Assembly (NCBI GenBank): GCA_030710605.1 | Contig: CP092870.1 | Location: forward strand, 18,390,684-18,454,683 | From: Cordylochernes scorpioides | Lineage: Eukaryota > Arthropoda > Arachnida > Pseudoscorpiones > Chernetidae | DNA: 64,000 nt | Reading direction: 5' to 3' | Shown: positions 52,461-63,953 of the stretch, piece after piece | How positions within the stretch are numbered: position 1 is the stretch's first letter | Layout of the letters: each line of letters opens with the position of its first letter | The notes under the pieces: model-generated | What the model was told of the DNA's origin: nothing | Databases searched by the model: none | What the model saw: the letters and a program-made list of their open reading frames with translations, nothing else | Program-made: the position numbers and the translations under genes

Positions 52461-53340
52461 AACTATATAGCTATTTATTTTCTGGATTATATATATATCT
52501 ACAGACATTAATATTAAGCAGGGAGGCAGAGTTACCATAATCAGACAAAAGATTAAAATGATGGTGATGCTTTTTACCAAAACTTGCACACTATTACTTA
52601 TTACCTTGTAGTTATTGAAAGACATATTTGAACTATGTATGAAAAAAAAAACTAGACAAAAATGAAAAATATATATGACTTTATTTAAGGGTACAAATTA
52701 TGAGGAATGGAAAGAATTAGATGTACAGTAGAACTTCCCTGAGATGACACCTCTCTACAGAGGATAGTTATCAGCGCCCAAATCACAATTTTTATAATAA
52801 GTAAACTCTTTAGAAAGATGATACCTCTCCTTAAAAGACACTAAGGCTCTGTAACTTGGTATCATTTACAGGGAAGTTTACAATACAATAAAATTATAAT
52901 ATGGGGTAAATATATATAATTAATCACAAAAAAGCATCAAGTTCTTGTAGTGTTTGCAGTAGCTTTTCGAAAATATGATATTTTATGTCTTAAATTTAGC
53001 TTCAAAAAGCCAATTTCTGAATGTACAAATAGGTGTACAAAGTGAACCTTGTTTATTAAGTACCCAGTATTGAGACATTAAGAAGGTATTTAAATGGTCT
53101 TGAAGCCACAATTTAAATATTTTAGCACCAGTGTGGGTTTGGATTAGGTTTGCCAAAGTTGTCAGGCAAGAACTTTTACATTCAGAATATTCCAAATTAG
53201 AGTAAATAAATAAATACTTCTGAAGTTGTCTTCTAAAAGCCGAGTGTGCTTAAATATTTATTTGAAAGTTTGCTTGGCTGAGTTCTAAAATCAAATGTTC
53301 AAATTCAGGGTTTCAAAATTTTATTATTGCTTAACTGTAT
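52461..53340. other. AT-rich flank with a MITE at 52723-52880
   Basis: cagtagaacttccctgagat at 52724 and tttacagggaagtttac near 52880 form a diverged MITE related to 15986-16177. The remainder may include the 3' UTR of the zinc-finger gene; nothing else is recognised. Confidence 0.5.
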
Positions 53341-53352
53341 TTTGAATGTTGT

Positions 53353-53420
53353 TTCCCTTTAAGTTCTGCTGTCACCATGTTAACATTTAAAAGGCTTTCA
53401 TCAGTGTGAGTTTGTCAATA
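53353..53420 (-). pseudogene. Decayed zinc finger downstream of the array
   Basis: The minus strand reads actcacactgatgaaagcct and then tttaaatgttaacatggtga, matching the array's linker and finger start with point changes that destroy the second cysteine. It lies beyond the stop codon of the ORF at 53451. Confidence 0.75.
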
Positions 53421-53450
53421 TATATTAAAATTAATTTGACATCTCTAAAG

Positions 53451-55595
53451 TTAACATTTAAAAGGCTTCTCTCTTGTATGAATTTTCAAATGTGCAATCA
53501 GATAATGTTTACTAGAAGTTCTATAGTCACAATGTTCACAATTAAAAGGCTTCTCACCAGTGTGAGTGCGTAAATGATTTTTGAGACTTTTCTCATGTGA
53601 AGAACGGAAGTCACAATGTTCACATTTAAAAGGCTTTTCCCTAGAATGAATTTTCAAATGTGAAATCAGATTATCTTTCCTAGAAGCTCTATAATCACAA
53701 TGTTCACATTTAAAAGGCTTCTCACCAGTATGAGTGCGCACATGTATTATGAGATTTTGCTTGGATATAGTCCTGAAATCACAATGTTCACATTTAAATG
53801 GCTTCTCACCAGTGTGAGTGCGTAAATGTTCTTTGAGACTTCTCTCATATAAAGTCCTGAAATCACAATGTTCACATTTAAAAGGCTTTTCCCCAGAATG
53901 AATTTTCAAATGTGAAATCAGATTATCTTTCCTAGAAGCTCTATAATCACAATGTTCACATTTGAATGGCTTCTCACCAGTGTGAGTGCGTAAATGATTT
54001 TTGAGATTTTTCTTGGATATAGTCCTGAAATCACAATGTTCACATTTAAAAGGCTTCTCACCAGTATGAGTGCGCACATGTATTATGAGATTTTTCTTGG
54101 ATATAGTCCTGAAATCACAATGTTCACATTTAAATGGCTTCTCACCAGTGTGAATGTGTAAATGTTGTTTGAGCGTACTCTCATATAAAGTCCTGAAGTC
54201 ACAATGTTCACATTTAAAAGGCTTTTCCCCAGAATGAATTTTCAAATGTGAAATCAGATTATCTTTCCTAGAAGCTCTATAATCACAATGTTCACATTTG
54301 AATGGCTTCTCACCAGTGTGAGTGCGTAAATGATTTTTGAGATTTTTCTTGGATATAGTCCTGAAATCACAATGTTCACATTTAAAAGGCTTCTCACCAG
54401 TATGAGTGCGCACATGTATTATGAGATTTTTCTTGGATATAGTCCTGAAATCACAATGTTCACATTTAAATGGCTTCTCACCAGTGTGAATGTGTAAATG
54501 TTGTTTGAGCGTACTCTCATATAAAGTCCTGAAGTCACAATGTTCACATTTAAAAGGCTTCTCACCAGTGTGAATGTGTAAATGTTGTTTGAGATAACTC
54601 TCATATAAAGTCCTGAAGTCACAATGTTCACATTTAAATGGCTTCTCACCAGTATGAGTGTGCACATGTATTATGAGATTTTGCTTGGATATAGTCCTGT
54701 AGTCACAATGTTCACATTTAAATGGCTTCTCACCAGTGTGAATGTGTAAATGATGTTTGAGACTTCTCTCATATAAAGTTCTGAAGTCACAATGTTCACA
54801 TTTAAAAGGCTTTTCCCCAGAATGAATTTTCAAATGTGAAATCAGATTATCTTTCCTAGAAGCTCTATAATCACAATGTTCACATTTGAATGGCTTCTCA
54901 CCAGTGTGAGTGTGTAAATGTTCTTTGAGAGCTTGCTTGTATTTAGTACTGTAGTCACAATGTTCACATTTAAAAGGCTTCTCACCAGTGTGAGTGAGTA
55001 AATGTACTTTCAGATTTCTCTCATATGAAGAACGGTAGTCACAATGTTCACATTTAAAAGGCTTTTCACCAGTGTGAGTGCGTAAATGTTCTTTGAGACT
55101 TCTCTCATAAATAGTACTGAAGTCACAATGTTCACATTTAAAAGGCTTCTCACCAGAATGTATTTTCGAATGTAAAATCAGATAATGTTTCCCAGAAGTC
55201 CTATAGTCACAATGTTCACATTTAAAAGGCTTCTCACCAGTGTGAGTGTAGGAATGTTTGACAAGACGATATTTTGCTACTGCTCTGTAGTCACAATGTT
55301 CACATTTGAATGGCTTCTCACCAGTGTGAGTGCGTAAATGTACTTTGAGAGCTTGCTTGTATATAGTACTGTAGTCACAATGTTCACATTTAAATGGCTT
55401 CTCACCAGTGTGAGTGAGTAAATGTTCTTTGAGACTTCTCTCATATAAAGTCCTAAAATCACAATGTTCACATTTAAAAGGCTTTTCACCAGTGTGAGTG
55501 AGTAAATGTTTTTTGAGACAGTGCTTCAATGAAGTCCTGTAGTCACAATGTTCACATTTAAAAGTCTTCTCACCAGTGTGCAAATATAAATCCAT
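53451..55595 (-). CDS. C2H2 zinc-finger protein with 25 tandem fingers
   Basis: 714 residues: a 10-residue lead (MDLYLHTGEK), exactly 25 fingers of 28 residues, and the stub PFKC before TAA. Each unit has the form PFKCEHCD-F/Y-R...L..H...H-TGEK with canonical linkers, so the protein should bind DNA. The helices fall into a few types (LYERSLKEH, ISKKNLIIH, SRKDNLISH, YKQALKEH). Fingers 13-16 and 17-20 are identical and the duplicated DNA matches over 336 bp. No KRAB, ZAD or other effector domain is visible in this ORF. The ATG lies inside the sequence of a degenerate finger, so the real start may be in an upstream exon, or the gene may be a decaying array. Similar arrays are common in arthropods. 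Confidence 0.88.
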   Translation of the reverse strand: MDLYLHTGEKTFKCEHCDYRTSLKHCLKKHLLTHTGEKPFKCEHCDFRTLYERSLKEHLLTHTGEKPFKCEHCDYSTIYKQALKVHLRTHTGEKPFKCEHCDYRAVAKYRLVKHSYTHTGEKPFKCEHCDYRTSGKHYLILHSKIHSGEKPFKCEHCDFSTIYERSLKEHLRTHTGEKPFKCEHCDYRSSYERNLKVHLLTHTGEKPFKCEHCDYSTKYKQALKEHLHTHTGEKPFKCEHCDYRASRKDNLISHLKIHSGEKPFKCEHCDFRTLYERSLKHHLHIHTGEKPFKCEHCDYRTISKQNLIIHVHTHTGEKPFKCEHCDFRTLYESYLKQHLHIHTGEKPFKCEHCDFRTLYESTLKQHLHIHTGEKPFKCEHCDFRTISKKNLIIHVRTHTGEKPFKCEHCDFRTISKKNLKNHLRTHTGEKPFKCEHCDYRASRKDNLISHLKIHSGEKPFKCEHCDFRTLYESTLKQHLHIHTGEKPFKCEHCDFRTISKKNLIIHVRTHTGEKPFKCEHCDFRTISKKNLKNHLRTHTGEKPFKCEHCDYRASRKDNLISHLKIHSGEKPFKCEHCDFRTLYERSLKEHLRTHTGEKPFKCEHCDFRTISKQNLIIHVRTHTGEKPFKCEHCDYRASRKDNLISHLKIHSREKPFKCEHCDFRSSHEKSLKNHLRTHTGEKPFNCEHCDYRTSSKHYLIAHLKIHTREKPFKC

Positions 55596-55725
55596 AATTA
55601 AAAATTGTTTGTAAATAGTTCTGAAGTCGCAATAATTACATTCAAAAGAGTGTTTGGATAAATGTAGTGAAAGTTTATTTTTTGTTTATGTTTCAAAGTC
55701 ACAATAATCACTTTTCCAAAGCTTT
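55596..55725 (-). pseudogene. Two decayed fingers upstream of the array
   Basis: In the frame of the ORF, the minus strand immediately upstream encodes SFECNYCDFRTIYKQFLIM, a finger whose first His is replaced by Asp. Before it lies SDYCDFET followed by a stop, a finger that has lost its first Cys. The array was therefore longer in the past. Confidence 0.8.
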
Positions 55726-56860
55726 TTATCACTGTTATAAAACAATGTGGTTTAAATAGGCTGATTTTCTATTTTAAACCAGAGTAGTAGATTAAAATTA
55801 TGATTTTACAAATATCTTCAAATTGTTAAGTGTTCTCTGCTTTATATATGAAATGTCTTGAAATATTGCTTTGAAGGGAATCAAATTTTGAGATAAAAAG
55901 AAAGTCAAATACTAACAGTTATTTAGCATGTATTTCTATAATTATGATAGAAAGAGAGATGTTGTACAATGTGTTGTCTTAGTTGATTTTTCTTCGGGGA
56001 AGATATTTCAGTTGCCTGCACAAAAAATAATTTTAATTTTTTTTGACAAATGAATAAAAATTGTATGATATTGAGCTGACACACTACCAAACAAAGATGC
56101 TTTCCCCTATTAAAAGATAATTGAAATTATCAAAGTGAAAAAAAAAGAAAGAATAAAAATACCTATCCTAAAATAATATATACTGTTAGGTATACCTTCA
56201 TTTTTTGTTTAGATTTTTAATGCTTTTAAATTTTATTCTTCATTACATTTTTAAAATTGATAAAATTTTATATCAATTATACGATTATATAAAACCTGAA
56301 AATACCTTAATTTTAATGATTCATTTAAATTTATTCAATTTTAGAAATATAGGAAGAGAGTTCTTAAGATAGTAAATATGTCTGTGCAAATTTTAAAAGA
56401 TTTGAAAAATAATTTATATATTCCAAAAATAACCAAAATGCAAAATAAGGTCTAAATTACAATGAGTGAATGACAATGTGGAATGTTTTTGCAATGCACA
56501 TGGAAAACATTTGGTTACTATTATTTTTTAAAAATACCCAAACTCATTTTTTATTGTATAACAGATATAATTTGGATTTTAAGAAGTTAGATGTATTGGG
56601 ATGGAAGGATAAGGCAAAGATGCAGCCAATTACAGAATCCGGACATTGCTTTTAAACTGCCATAAGTTATTCCAATGAGAAAAAAAAAAAAAAGAGTTGA
56701 ACAAAGATTATACATTATGTGGAAAAATAGTACAAATGTGACATTGTACTGGGATAAGGGGTATAAATTAAGAAAAAACATTGCATTCCACTAAAATGTA
56801 ATTTCCATTGTAATATAATATATGGAGTGTGATTAAGGAACAAAAGTTTAATATTATATT
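55726..56860. other. AT-rich stretch upstream of the zinc-finger ORF
   Basis: No exon or promoter could be assigned. A short segment at 56726-56780 (tagtacaaatgtgacattgt, actgggataagg) repeats 26128-26195. Confidence 0.45.
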
Positions 56861-56870
56861 GTGGCGCAGA

Positions 56871-59310
56871 AATAATTTATTATTTAATTTAATTATTCAA
56901 TGAAAATATTTGAAACAGATTTGAATTTTACATTTGTTAAATCATCATTTAGTTGCCTAGCTTGCTTGCTCCATATTCTCTAGCTGTAGAGAGTTTTGTT
57001 GATTTGTTAAAAAAGGTCGACTAGTCGCCGTGACGTTATCAATAAATTATGTTGCTCTCTCTTACACAATTTTTTATTGAGATCATTACGATATATAAAT
57101 TCATTAAACACTTTGTAGAGTGTGAGCAGATAATAAAAGGTAACACAAAAGGTAAATACAAGGTATGTCCCATAAGTTCCCGGACTGGGTCCATAAAAAA
57201 AATAAATAAATGAAAAATTTAAATAAATTTGAGTGTTTATTATAGAAAAATTATCTGGCAACATGGTGGTACCAATATCGAGGCGGTACGTGCGTGCGCG
57301 ACAAGGTCATTCTAATTTATTTTAAAGTCACACCTAGCGCTGCGGCGATTTTAAGATGGAACAAAAATTGAAGCAGAGGATTTGCATAGAATTTTGTGTG
57401 AAACTTCAAATATCAGCAACCGAAACTTTTGAAATGCTAAATAAAGCAATACCCAATGGCGCCCCAAAGAGAACAACTGTTTTTGAATGGCATTCTAGAT
57501 TTAAAGCTGGCAGAATTTCCATTGAAGATGATCCTCGTTAGGAAGCCCAAAATTTCAAAGGACAGATGAAAACGTGCAAAAAATCACCGATTAGATAAAA
57601 TAAAATTCTCGAACCACTTTGCTGGGCTAGAGCAAGACACAGGCATATCTAAAACAACGATTGGAAGGATCATAACCGAAGATTTGAAGCTCAAAAAGAC
57701 TCCTGCGAAATTCATCCCAAGATCCCTTACTAATAAGCAAAAACTGTGTCGCTTGCAACCTGTGAGAACATGTTGAAAATGACAAGAACGGATCCGGAAT
57801 GGAAAGACAAGATAATCACAGGCGACGAGACATGGGTCTATGGCTATGACCCTGGAACCAAGCGTCAATCTGCCGAGTGGAGAGGTCAGGGTGAGCCTAG
57901 ACCCAAAAAATCCAGGATATTGAAATCCCGAAACAAGGTGTTGCTGGTCTCTATTTTGGATAACAAGGCCATTGTTCATCACGAGTATCTTCCTGCAGGC
58001 CAAACAGTTATTAAAGAAATGTACTTGGGCATTCTTCGCCGTCTAAGATAGACTAATATAGACTGGATCCTACACCATGACAATGCCCGGCCTCACACAG
58101 CGCACTTGGTGACGAGTTTTTTTGGCGAAAAACGGTACAGAAATCCTACCTCAACCACCCTATTCCCCAGACATCTCACCAAATGACTTTTTCCTGTTCC
58201 CCAAACTTAAAGCAGTTCTAAAAGGAAGACATTTTGACACCAGGGATGACATAATAAAAAAATCGCTGTTGCCATTGAAGGGCATTCCAAAAGAGGCCTA
58301 AAAAACTGTTTCGATAATTGGGAGAAACGATGGCGCTGGTGCGTTGAAGCAAGGGAGGATTACTTTGAAAAGTTTTAATAATTTTTTGAAAAAATATTTT
58401 ACCTTTTTTTTTATAGACCAAGTCCGGGAACTTATGGGACATGCCTTATATAATCAGATAAGAGCTGTTTACACATATCTATAGTATTTATTTTAAGATT
58501 TAAAAAAATATAAAAGTTACTGTCAATAGCTTATCTTTGTATTTTTTTTTTAATTTATTTCTGAATCAACAAATGGGATATTGAAGTATTTGCACCTATT
58601 ACATAAAAATTAGCCTGATACCTTAATATGATTTAGTGGGAATATGAAAAAAGAAGAAGACAGAGGAGAAAAACTAATTAGAAAATGGACTAAATTTTTA
58701 CAAATTTAAATGTATTAATCAACAGAGTTCTTAAAATTTATATAAACAAAGTGGTTGATGTACGAGGTAGAAGCGATGTTATAATAAGTAAAATGAATAA
58801 CAATTTGAGGCAAGAGGGAATTAGGTGAATAAGTAAGATTTTCACATGATTTCAAGGAAATGTAACACTAGTGCCAACCTTTCCCCGCCCCTCGTTTACA
58901 CAAGCCACTGATATGGCTTGCAGCTAGCTAGCTAACCCTAACACAAAGACACTGAAAGCAACTTGAGGACCAGAAAGGGTTGAGAACATTTATATTGAAG
59001 GTCATTAGTAACTCATAACAAATTTGTATTTATTGCTTAATCTATTTCACTGTGAATATATAATAAGTGTTTAAATTTTTGGGGGTATGGATCCTGAGAA
59101 ATACATACCCCACTTCTGGCAGCAATAACAGGACTTATACGACTGTGAATTGAGCCAGATAATGAATGGCATGTATAGGTATTGCTTATCGTGCAGCTTC
59201 AACACAATACCTCAGTTCATTGACAGTAGTGATTTTCATGAGGCAACAAGCCAGCCGTTCAGCAACCTTTGACCACATGTTTTCCATTTGTCAGTGTTAA
59301 AAAAGAGAAG
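56871..59310. repeat. Left arm of a large inverted repeat
   Basis: Reverse complement of 62041-63176 once the mariner at 57159-58448 is removed (about 1150 versus 1136 bp). Examples: tagctgtagagagttttgtt and its inverse near 63045; ccataagttc is absent from the other arm. Divergence between arms is small. Confidence 0.9.
57159..58448 (+). mobile_element. mariner transposon with broken transposase
   Basis: Termini caaggtatgtcccataagtt and, on the other strand, taaggcatgtcccataagtt, flanked by TA (57157-57158 and 58449-58450). The + strand transposase starts MEQKLKQRICIEFCVKLQIS at 57356 (helix-turn-helix), then frameshifts. 57746-58051 holds the catalytic region ITGDETWVYGYDPGTKRQ and IVHHEYLPAGQTVIKEMYLG, later HHDNARPHTA and YSPDISPNDFFLFPKLK in other frames. 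Both catalytic Asp motifs and the third can be seen, but the ORF has several breaks. Confidence 0.9.
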
Positions 59311-60125
59311 GTATCTTCAAGATCATTGATTTACTATTCTTCTTTTTTCCAACACATCCAACATCCTGCCAATAACCTTTTTGCTATTATTGATTTTAAA
59401 ATATTTGTTTGTTTGAGAGAGAGAAACCCTACATTATTTTTAACTCAAATGAACTGTGAATTTATGCCTTAATATTAAATAAAAAATACAAAAAAAAATA
59501 CGCCACAGATTAAAGGTGAAATAAAAATGCCATTTGATTTGTTTATAATCTGTGGTATTTTAAATTTGCGCACCGCTTAATTTATACAATTTTTTTTTTT
59601 TTTTTAACGTGAATAATCGATTAATTATGGGAGCCCAATAGTTATTTCTATTTACAATTTAAATCTCTTTAAAATATAAATTGAAAAAATATATATCTTA
59701 TCCGAAATAATTACAATAAGAAACCTATATTAAAAGGCAAGTTAAAATATTGGACCTTCTTAAAACAACTGCATATTTTTTTATTTGAATGGTTGGGATT
59801 TGGTCTTATTTTACAAAATGTCGCGTGAAGATGAGTATTGTAAAAATATTTTAATTATATTTATATTTGATATCTCGTTCCAAAGTTGTTGTTACAACTG
59901 GTGGTAAAATTGAAAAATATAAATTTATCACATTACACACCGCAATATCTCGTTTGCAGTTTAATATTAGAAACAAATATTTTTTTATATATTTTTATAG
60001 TTATTTGATTTAAAACTTGTAGTTTGGTTATTGAGGGAAAACAGTGTCTCTGACCATTTATTGTCGATATTGGTATAAATGATGCCTTTTGTACCATTGA
60101 TCAAATAGTAGGATGAGACTCAATT
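59311..60125. other. Spacer of the large inverted repeat, AT-rich
   Basis: No gene or structured repeat was recognised between the left arm and the MITE-P copy at 60126. Confidence 0.45.
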
Positions 60126-60250
60126 TGGAGGTAATAACACCAAATCCAAATAAATAAATAGTGTGTGATGTTTCGGTAACAAGCATTGTTACATTCTTCA
60201 GGCAAAAGTGCTGATATATTAGGATTTGGTCTTATTACCTTGTGTTTAAG
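60126..60250. repeat. MITE-P copy
   Basis: ggtaataacaccaaatccaa and ggatttggtcttattacctt as opposing arms around gtttcggtaacaagcattgt. Confidence 0.75.
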
Positions 60251-60651
60251 ATCAAATAGTTTGGTTTTTCCTCACCTTTAGAATCCATTTTGATCTTTAA
60301 TAGAAGGGCTGCCATCATCCATATCCAGATGGTTTTGGACATTTTTGGCCCCTCCTGGCTTAGTCTTTTTAGTGCATAGTCCAAGCTATGTCAGGTGGAG
60401 AACCAGTTTGCCATTTACCCTAGGGACCTTATAGGTATATTTTTCCCACACACACGCACACACAACACACTCCTTAAAACAACAACAAAAACATCCTTTA
60501 TCATTAAAAGCTATATTAAAAAGCAAAAATATATTTCATTTTAAAAATAATTTTCTAATTGATATAAATGGCTGCCTTTAGAAGAGAGGGAGAACAATAA
60601 AGGCATTCTAAAATTTTCATTTTATTTATCATTCATTCATTCATTCATTCA

Positions 60652-60943
60652 GAAAGTCGGTGGAAGAATGGTTTAAAACGTTGGATTTCGACCACTACGA
60701 CCCGGGTTCGATACCCGCATTAGACACTTTTTTCTGATTTAAAAAAATGCTCCAATGGCCTCCGATTCTTGCAAAAGTCCAACCCCACCAGCGAGTGCAT
60801 GTAATCAAACGGGGCTATGGAATATTTGTAAGTGCAAAGTCGAACTACTTTTCACATGTGTAAACACAGTAAAAGCAGTCGCCAACTTCTACCCACCATG
60901 ATTATCAGGGTCTGTACCACGTGTACTAGGGATAAGCAAAAAA
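60652..60943 (+). repeat. SINE-S copy 6
   Basis: Head gtcggtggaagaatggttta, B box ggttcgatacc, body aatggcctccgattcttgca, end gtgtactagggataagc plus an A-run. It starts right after an (attc)n microsatellite. Confidence 0.88.
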
Positions 60944-61709
60944 AAAATTCATGAAAATTAAGATGTCATGAATTAAAATCGATTAGATGATTTGACAAAT
61001 TCACTCTGGGAAATAACTAAATATATAATTAAAATTTTTAGAATATATACTATTGTAATATATTTTAATTAATAAATGGGAGATATCATTTCAGAATATT
61101 TCATTATAAAGTTTTAATCTCCTGTTTAAACAACGTAAACCTAATAAATACTATATTGATCAAAATAAATAAATACAATCGGGAAAATGTGAATAAATTT
61201 AGAAAAAAATAAAGAAAAGGCCAAAATATTGATTTAAAAACATAAAATTGTGAAGAATTTATGTATAGCGCTCTTTGCTTGTAGACTATAGAACCCTATT
61301 TGTGTGAATTCTTGCTGAATAATATTCAAAAAGCATGTATGTCTCTCCTTTTCAAATAAAATAACATTTTGTTCTAAGTCACCTCATCGTTTACTTTAGG
61401 ATGAACTAGCAGCCGCTTTAATTACACTAAATCATCCAGGTGCAATGCCGAAAACAATATTTGCAATGTCTTGTAATACTTAACCATAGTATGACCTCTT
61501 GGTAACAGCATTGTACCATTGAATGTCTCAGTTACCTTTTGTTCGCAAACATGGACATTTGAAAATCCCTGTTGCAATTCTGATGTGTCTGTGGAAGTCA
61601 TCTTTATTTGAGTCCTGGGCAACGATATGTTTTATGCAAAAGATTCACTACTGCATTCTGCTGGTATTTTATAGGCCTTTCTACATGCAGAGAATGTTTA
61701 ACTGGCTAA
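60944..61709. other. AT-rich stretch, nothing recognised
   Basis: Lies in the spacer of the large inverted repeat; no coding, RNA or repeat signal found. Confidence 0.45.
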
Positions 61710-61721
61710 TACATTCTCTCT

Positions 61722-62036
61722 GGGGTCGGTGGAAGGCTGGTTAAACCGTTTGGTTTTCGACCACTACGACCCGGGTTCGATTCCCACATTGGACACTTTT
61801 TTTCTGTTTAATAAAAAAAATGCTCCAATGGCCCCCCGATTCTTTCAAAAGTCCAACCCCCACTAGCGAGTGCAAATAACCAAACGAGGTTCTGGAACAT
61901 TTGTAAGTGCAAAGTCGAACTGCTTTCACATGTGTTGACATGTGGTGTGCTTACAGTAAAAAGCAGTCGCTAACTACCCACCATGATTATCATGGCCTGT
62001 TCTACGTGTACTAGGGATAAGCAAAAAAAAAAAAAA
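61722..62036 (+). repeat. SINE-S copy 7, full length with target duplication
   Basis: Best complete copy. Flanked by tacattctctct (61710-61721 and 62037-62048). Order: ggggtcggtggaaggctggt (A-box region), ggttcgattcc (B box, 61774-61784), tttctgtttaat, unique body, accatgattatcatggcctg, ctagggataagc and an A-run. The head can be drawn as a tRNA-like Pol III promoter. Confidence 0.93.
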
Positions 62037-62040
62037 TACA

Positions 62041-63176
62041 TTCTCTCTTTTAACACTGACAAATGGAAAACATGTGGTCAAAGGTTGCTGAACGGCTGGC
62101 TTGTTACCCCATGGCAGTCACTACTGTCAATGAACTGAGGTATTGTGTTGAAACTGCACGATAAGCAATACCTATACATGCCATTCATTATCTGGCTCAA
62201 TTCACAGTCGTATAAGTCCTGTTATTGCTGCCAGAAGTGGGGTATGTATTTCTCAGGATCCATACCCGCAAAATTTTAAACACTTGTTATATATTCACAG
62301 TAAAATAAATTAAGCAATAAATACAAATTTGTTATGAGTTACTAATGACCTTCAATATAAATGTTCTCAACCTTTTCTGGTCCTCAAGTTGCTGTCAGTG
62401 TCTTTGTGCTAGGGTTAGCTAGCTGGCTGCAAGCCATATCAGTGGCTTGTGTAAACGAGGGGCGGGGGACGGTTGGCACTAGTGTTACATTTCCTGGAAT
62501 TCATGTGAGAATCTTACTTATTCACCTAATTCCCTCTTGCCTCAAATTGTTATTCATTTTACTTTTTATAAAATTGCTTCTACCTCGTACCTCAACCACT
62601 TTGTTTATATATTTTTTAGGAACTCTGTTGATTAATACATTTAAATTTGTAAAAATTTATTCCAAATTCTAATTAGTTTATTCTCCTCTGTCTTCTTCTT
62701 TTTTCATATATCTACTCAATCTAATTAAGGTATCAGGCTATTTTTTATGTAATAGGTGCAAATACTTCAATACCCCATTTGTTGATTCAGAAATAAATTT
62801 TCAAAAAAATACAAAGATAAGCTATTGACAGTAACTTTTATATTTTTTTAAATCTTAAAATAAATAATATAGATATGTGTAAACAGCTCTTATTTGATAA
62901 TATTTACCTTTTATTATCTGCTCACCATCTACAAAGTGTTTAATGAATTTTTATATCGTAATGATCTCAATAAAAATTGTGTAAGAGAGAGCAACATAAT
63001 TTAATGATAACGTCACGGCGACTAGTCGACATTTATTAACAAATCAACAAAACTCTCTACAGCTAGAGAATATGGAGCAAGCAAGCTAGGCAACTAAATG
63101 ATGATTTAACAAATGTATAATTCAAATCTGTTTCAAATATTTTCATTGAATAATTAAATTAAATAATAAATTATTT
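62041..63176. repeat. Right arm of the large inverted repeat
   Basis: Inverse of 56871-59310 without the mariner; the empty TA site is near 62900. A possible Tc1-like coding trace (IHSRISPVIAARSG, + strand about 62195-62237) suggests the arms derive from a DNA transposon, but this is weak. Confidence 0.88.
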
Positions 63177-63419
63177 CTTCTCCACATAGAGCCTCCTCTT
63201 ATAATGAGCCTGGACCCGATGCTCAGCAGGAGACTTGCATACTCAGTTTTAAGAACTAGTACTAGGGCCAGGTATATTTTCAAGTGTCTGCGGTGGAGGT
63301 CTTCTTCAGTTGAGATATCTTCTTCATGAGGGCTTGGCAGGTCTATATTTACGTCAATGTAGTTTTTTCTTATTTCTACAGTGGTCGGCAAGGAAGGATT
63401 TTATAACTATGCGGCTTCA
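63177..63419 (-). other. Possible continuation of the gypsy-like fragment
   Basis: An open frame at 63143-63391 (MPTTVEIRKNYIDVNIDLPS) begins downstream of the zinc knuckle on the same strand, but I do not recognise it. Its end runs into the inverted-repeat arm. Confidence 0.3.
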
Positions 63420-63953
63420 CCTCCCATATGGTCTGTCATCTAGTTTTAATGGCGGGGTGTCAAGCTAGATCTTCTAACAGGTGAGAAATGTTGTCTGCTT
63501 CGACCAAAAAATGAGGTAGTGCTTCGGTAGCTAGTGAAATTTTTCCTCTATGATTCGTCATTGGGCTACTGAGATACGGCTTGAGAGTTGTGGAATACCA
63601 TTGCGTCTTGCTTTCTTTGGAAATATTCATTTCTCCTCTCCTAATTGTGTCTCTTCCTGTCGCAGCAATAGCGGACGACGTGACCTGGGCGTTCGCAGTA
63701 GAAACATTGGCTTTCTTTCAGTTGTCTGCTATTCATTGATGTCGCGTCTTTTTACTTGTTTCTAATACTCAATGGCAGCGATAATAGGCTCATCTTGAGG
63801 AGAGTGCAACGCTTGCTGTATCTCCTCGCAGACAATTTTTTGGATCAGTGATGACAGATCTTCACCGTCATCCTGGTCACAGAGAGAGGCTTCATTTGGT
63901 AGGCGCTCGTACCTGGTTGGGGTAACTTGCCTACAACAGAGCCAATATTTCAA
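63420..63953 (-). pseudogene. gypsy-like gag fragment
   Basis: 63762-63953 encodes SLIQKIVCEEIQQALHSPQ, like the Gag segment of arthropod Ty3/gypsy elements. After a stop, the minus strand near 63655-63720 encodes the zinc knuckle CFYCERPGHVVRYC. The fragment starts outside or near the window edge and breaks off toward 63420. No LTR was identified. Confidence 0.6.

Noticed and set aside
53451-55595. Other-frame ORFs inside the zinc-finger array (for example 54419-54667 and 55277-55489)
   Set aside because: They are shifted-frame readings of the 84-bp repeat unit and contain no independent motif.
60690-60725. tRNA gene from the B box ggttcgatacc
   Set aside because: It is the Pol III promoter of a SINE-S copy; the acceptor stem and anticodon arm do not form a proper tRNA.
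61741-61941. Small ORFs of the MSTHVKAVRLCTYKC type in several places
   Set aside because: They are chance frames in the antisense strand of SINE-S copies and recur wherever the SINE does.
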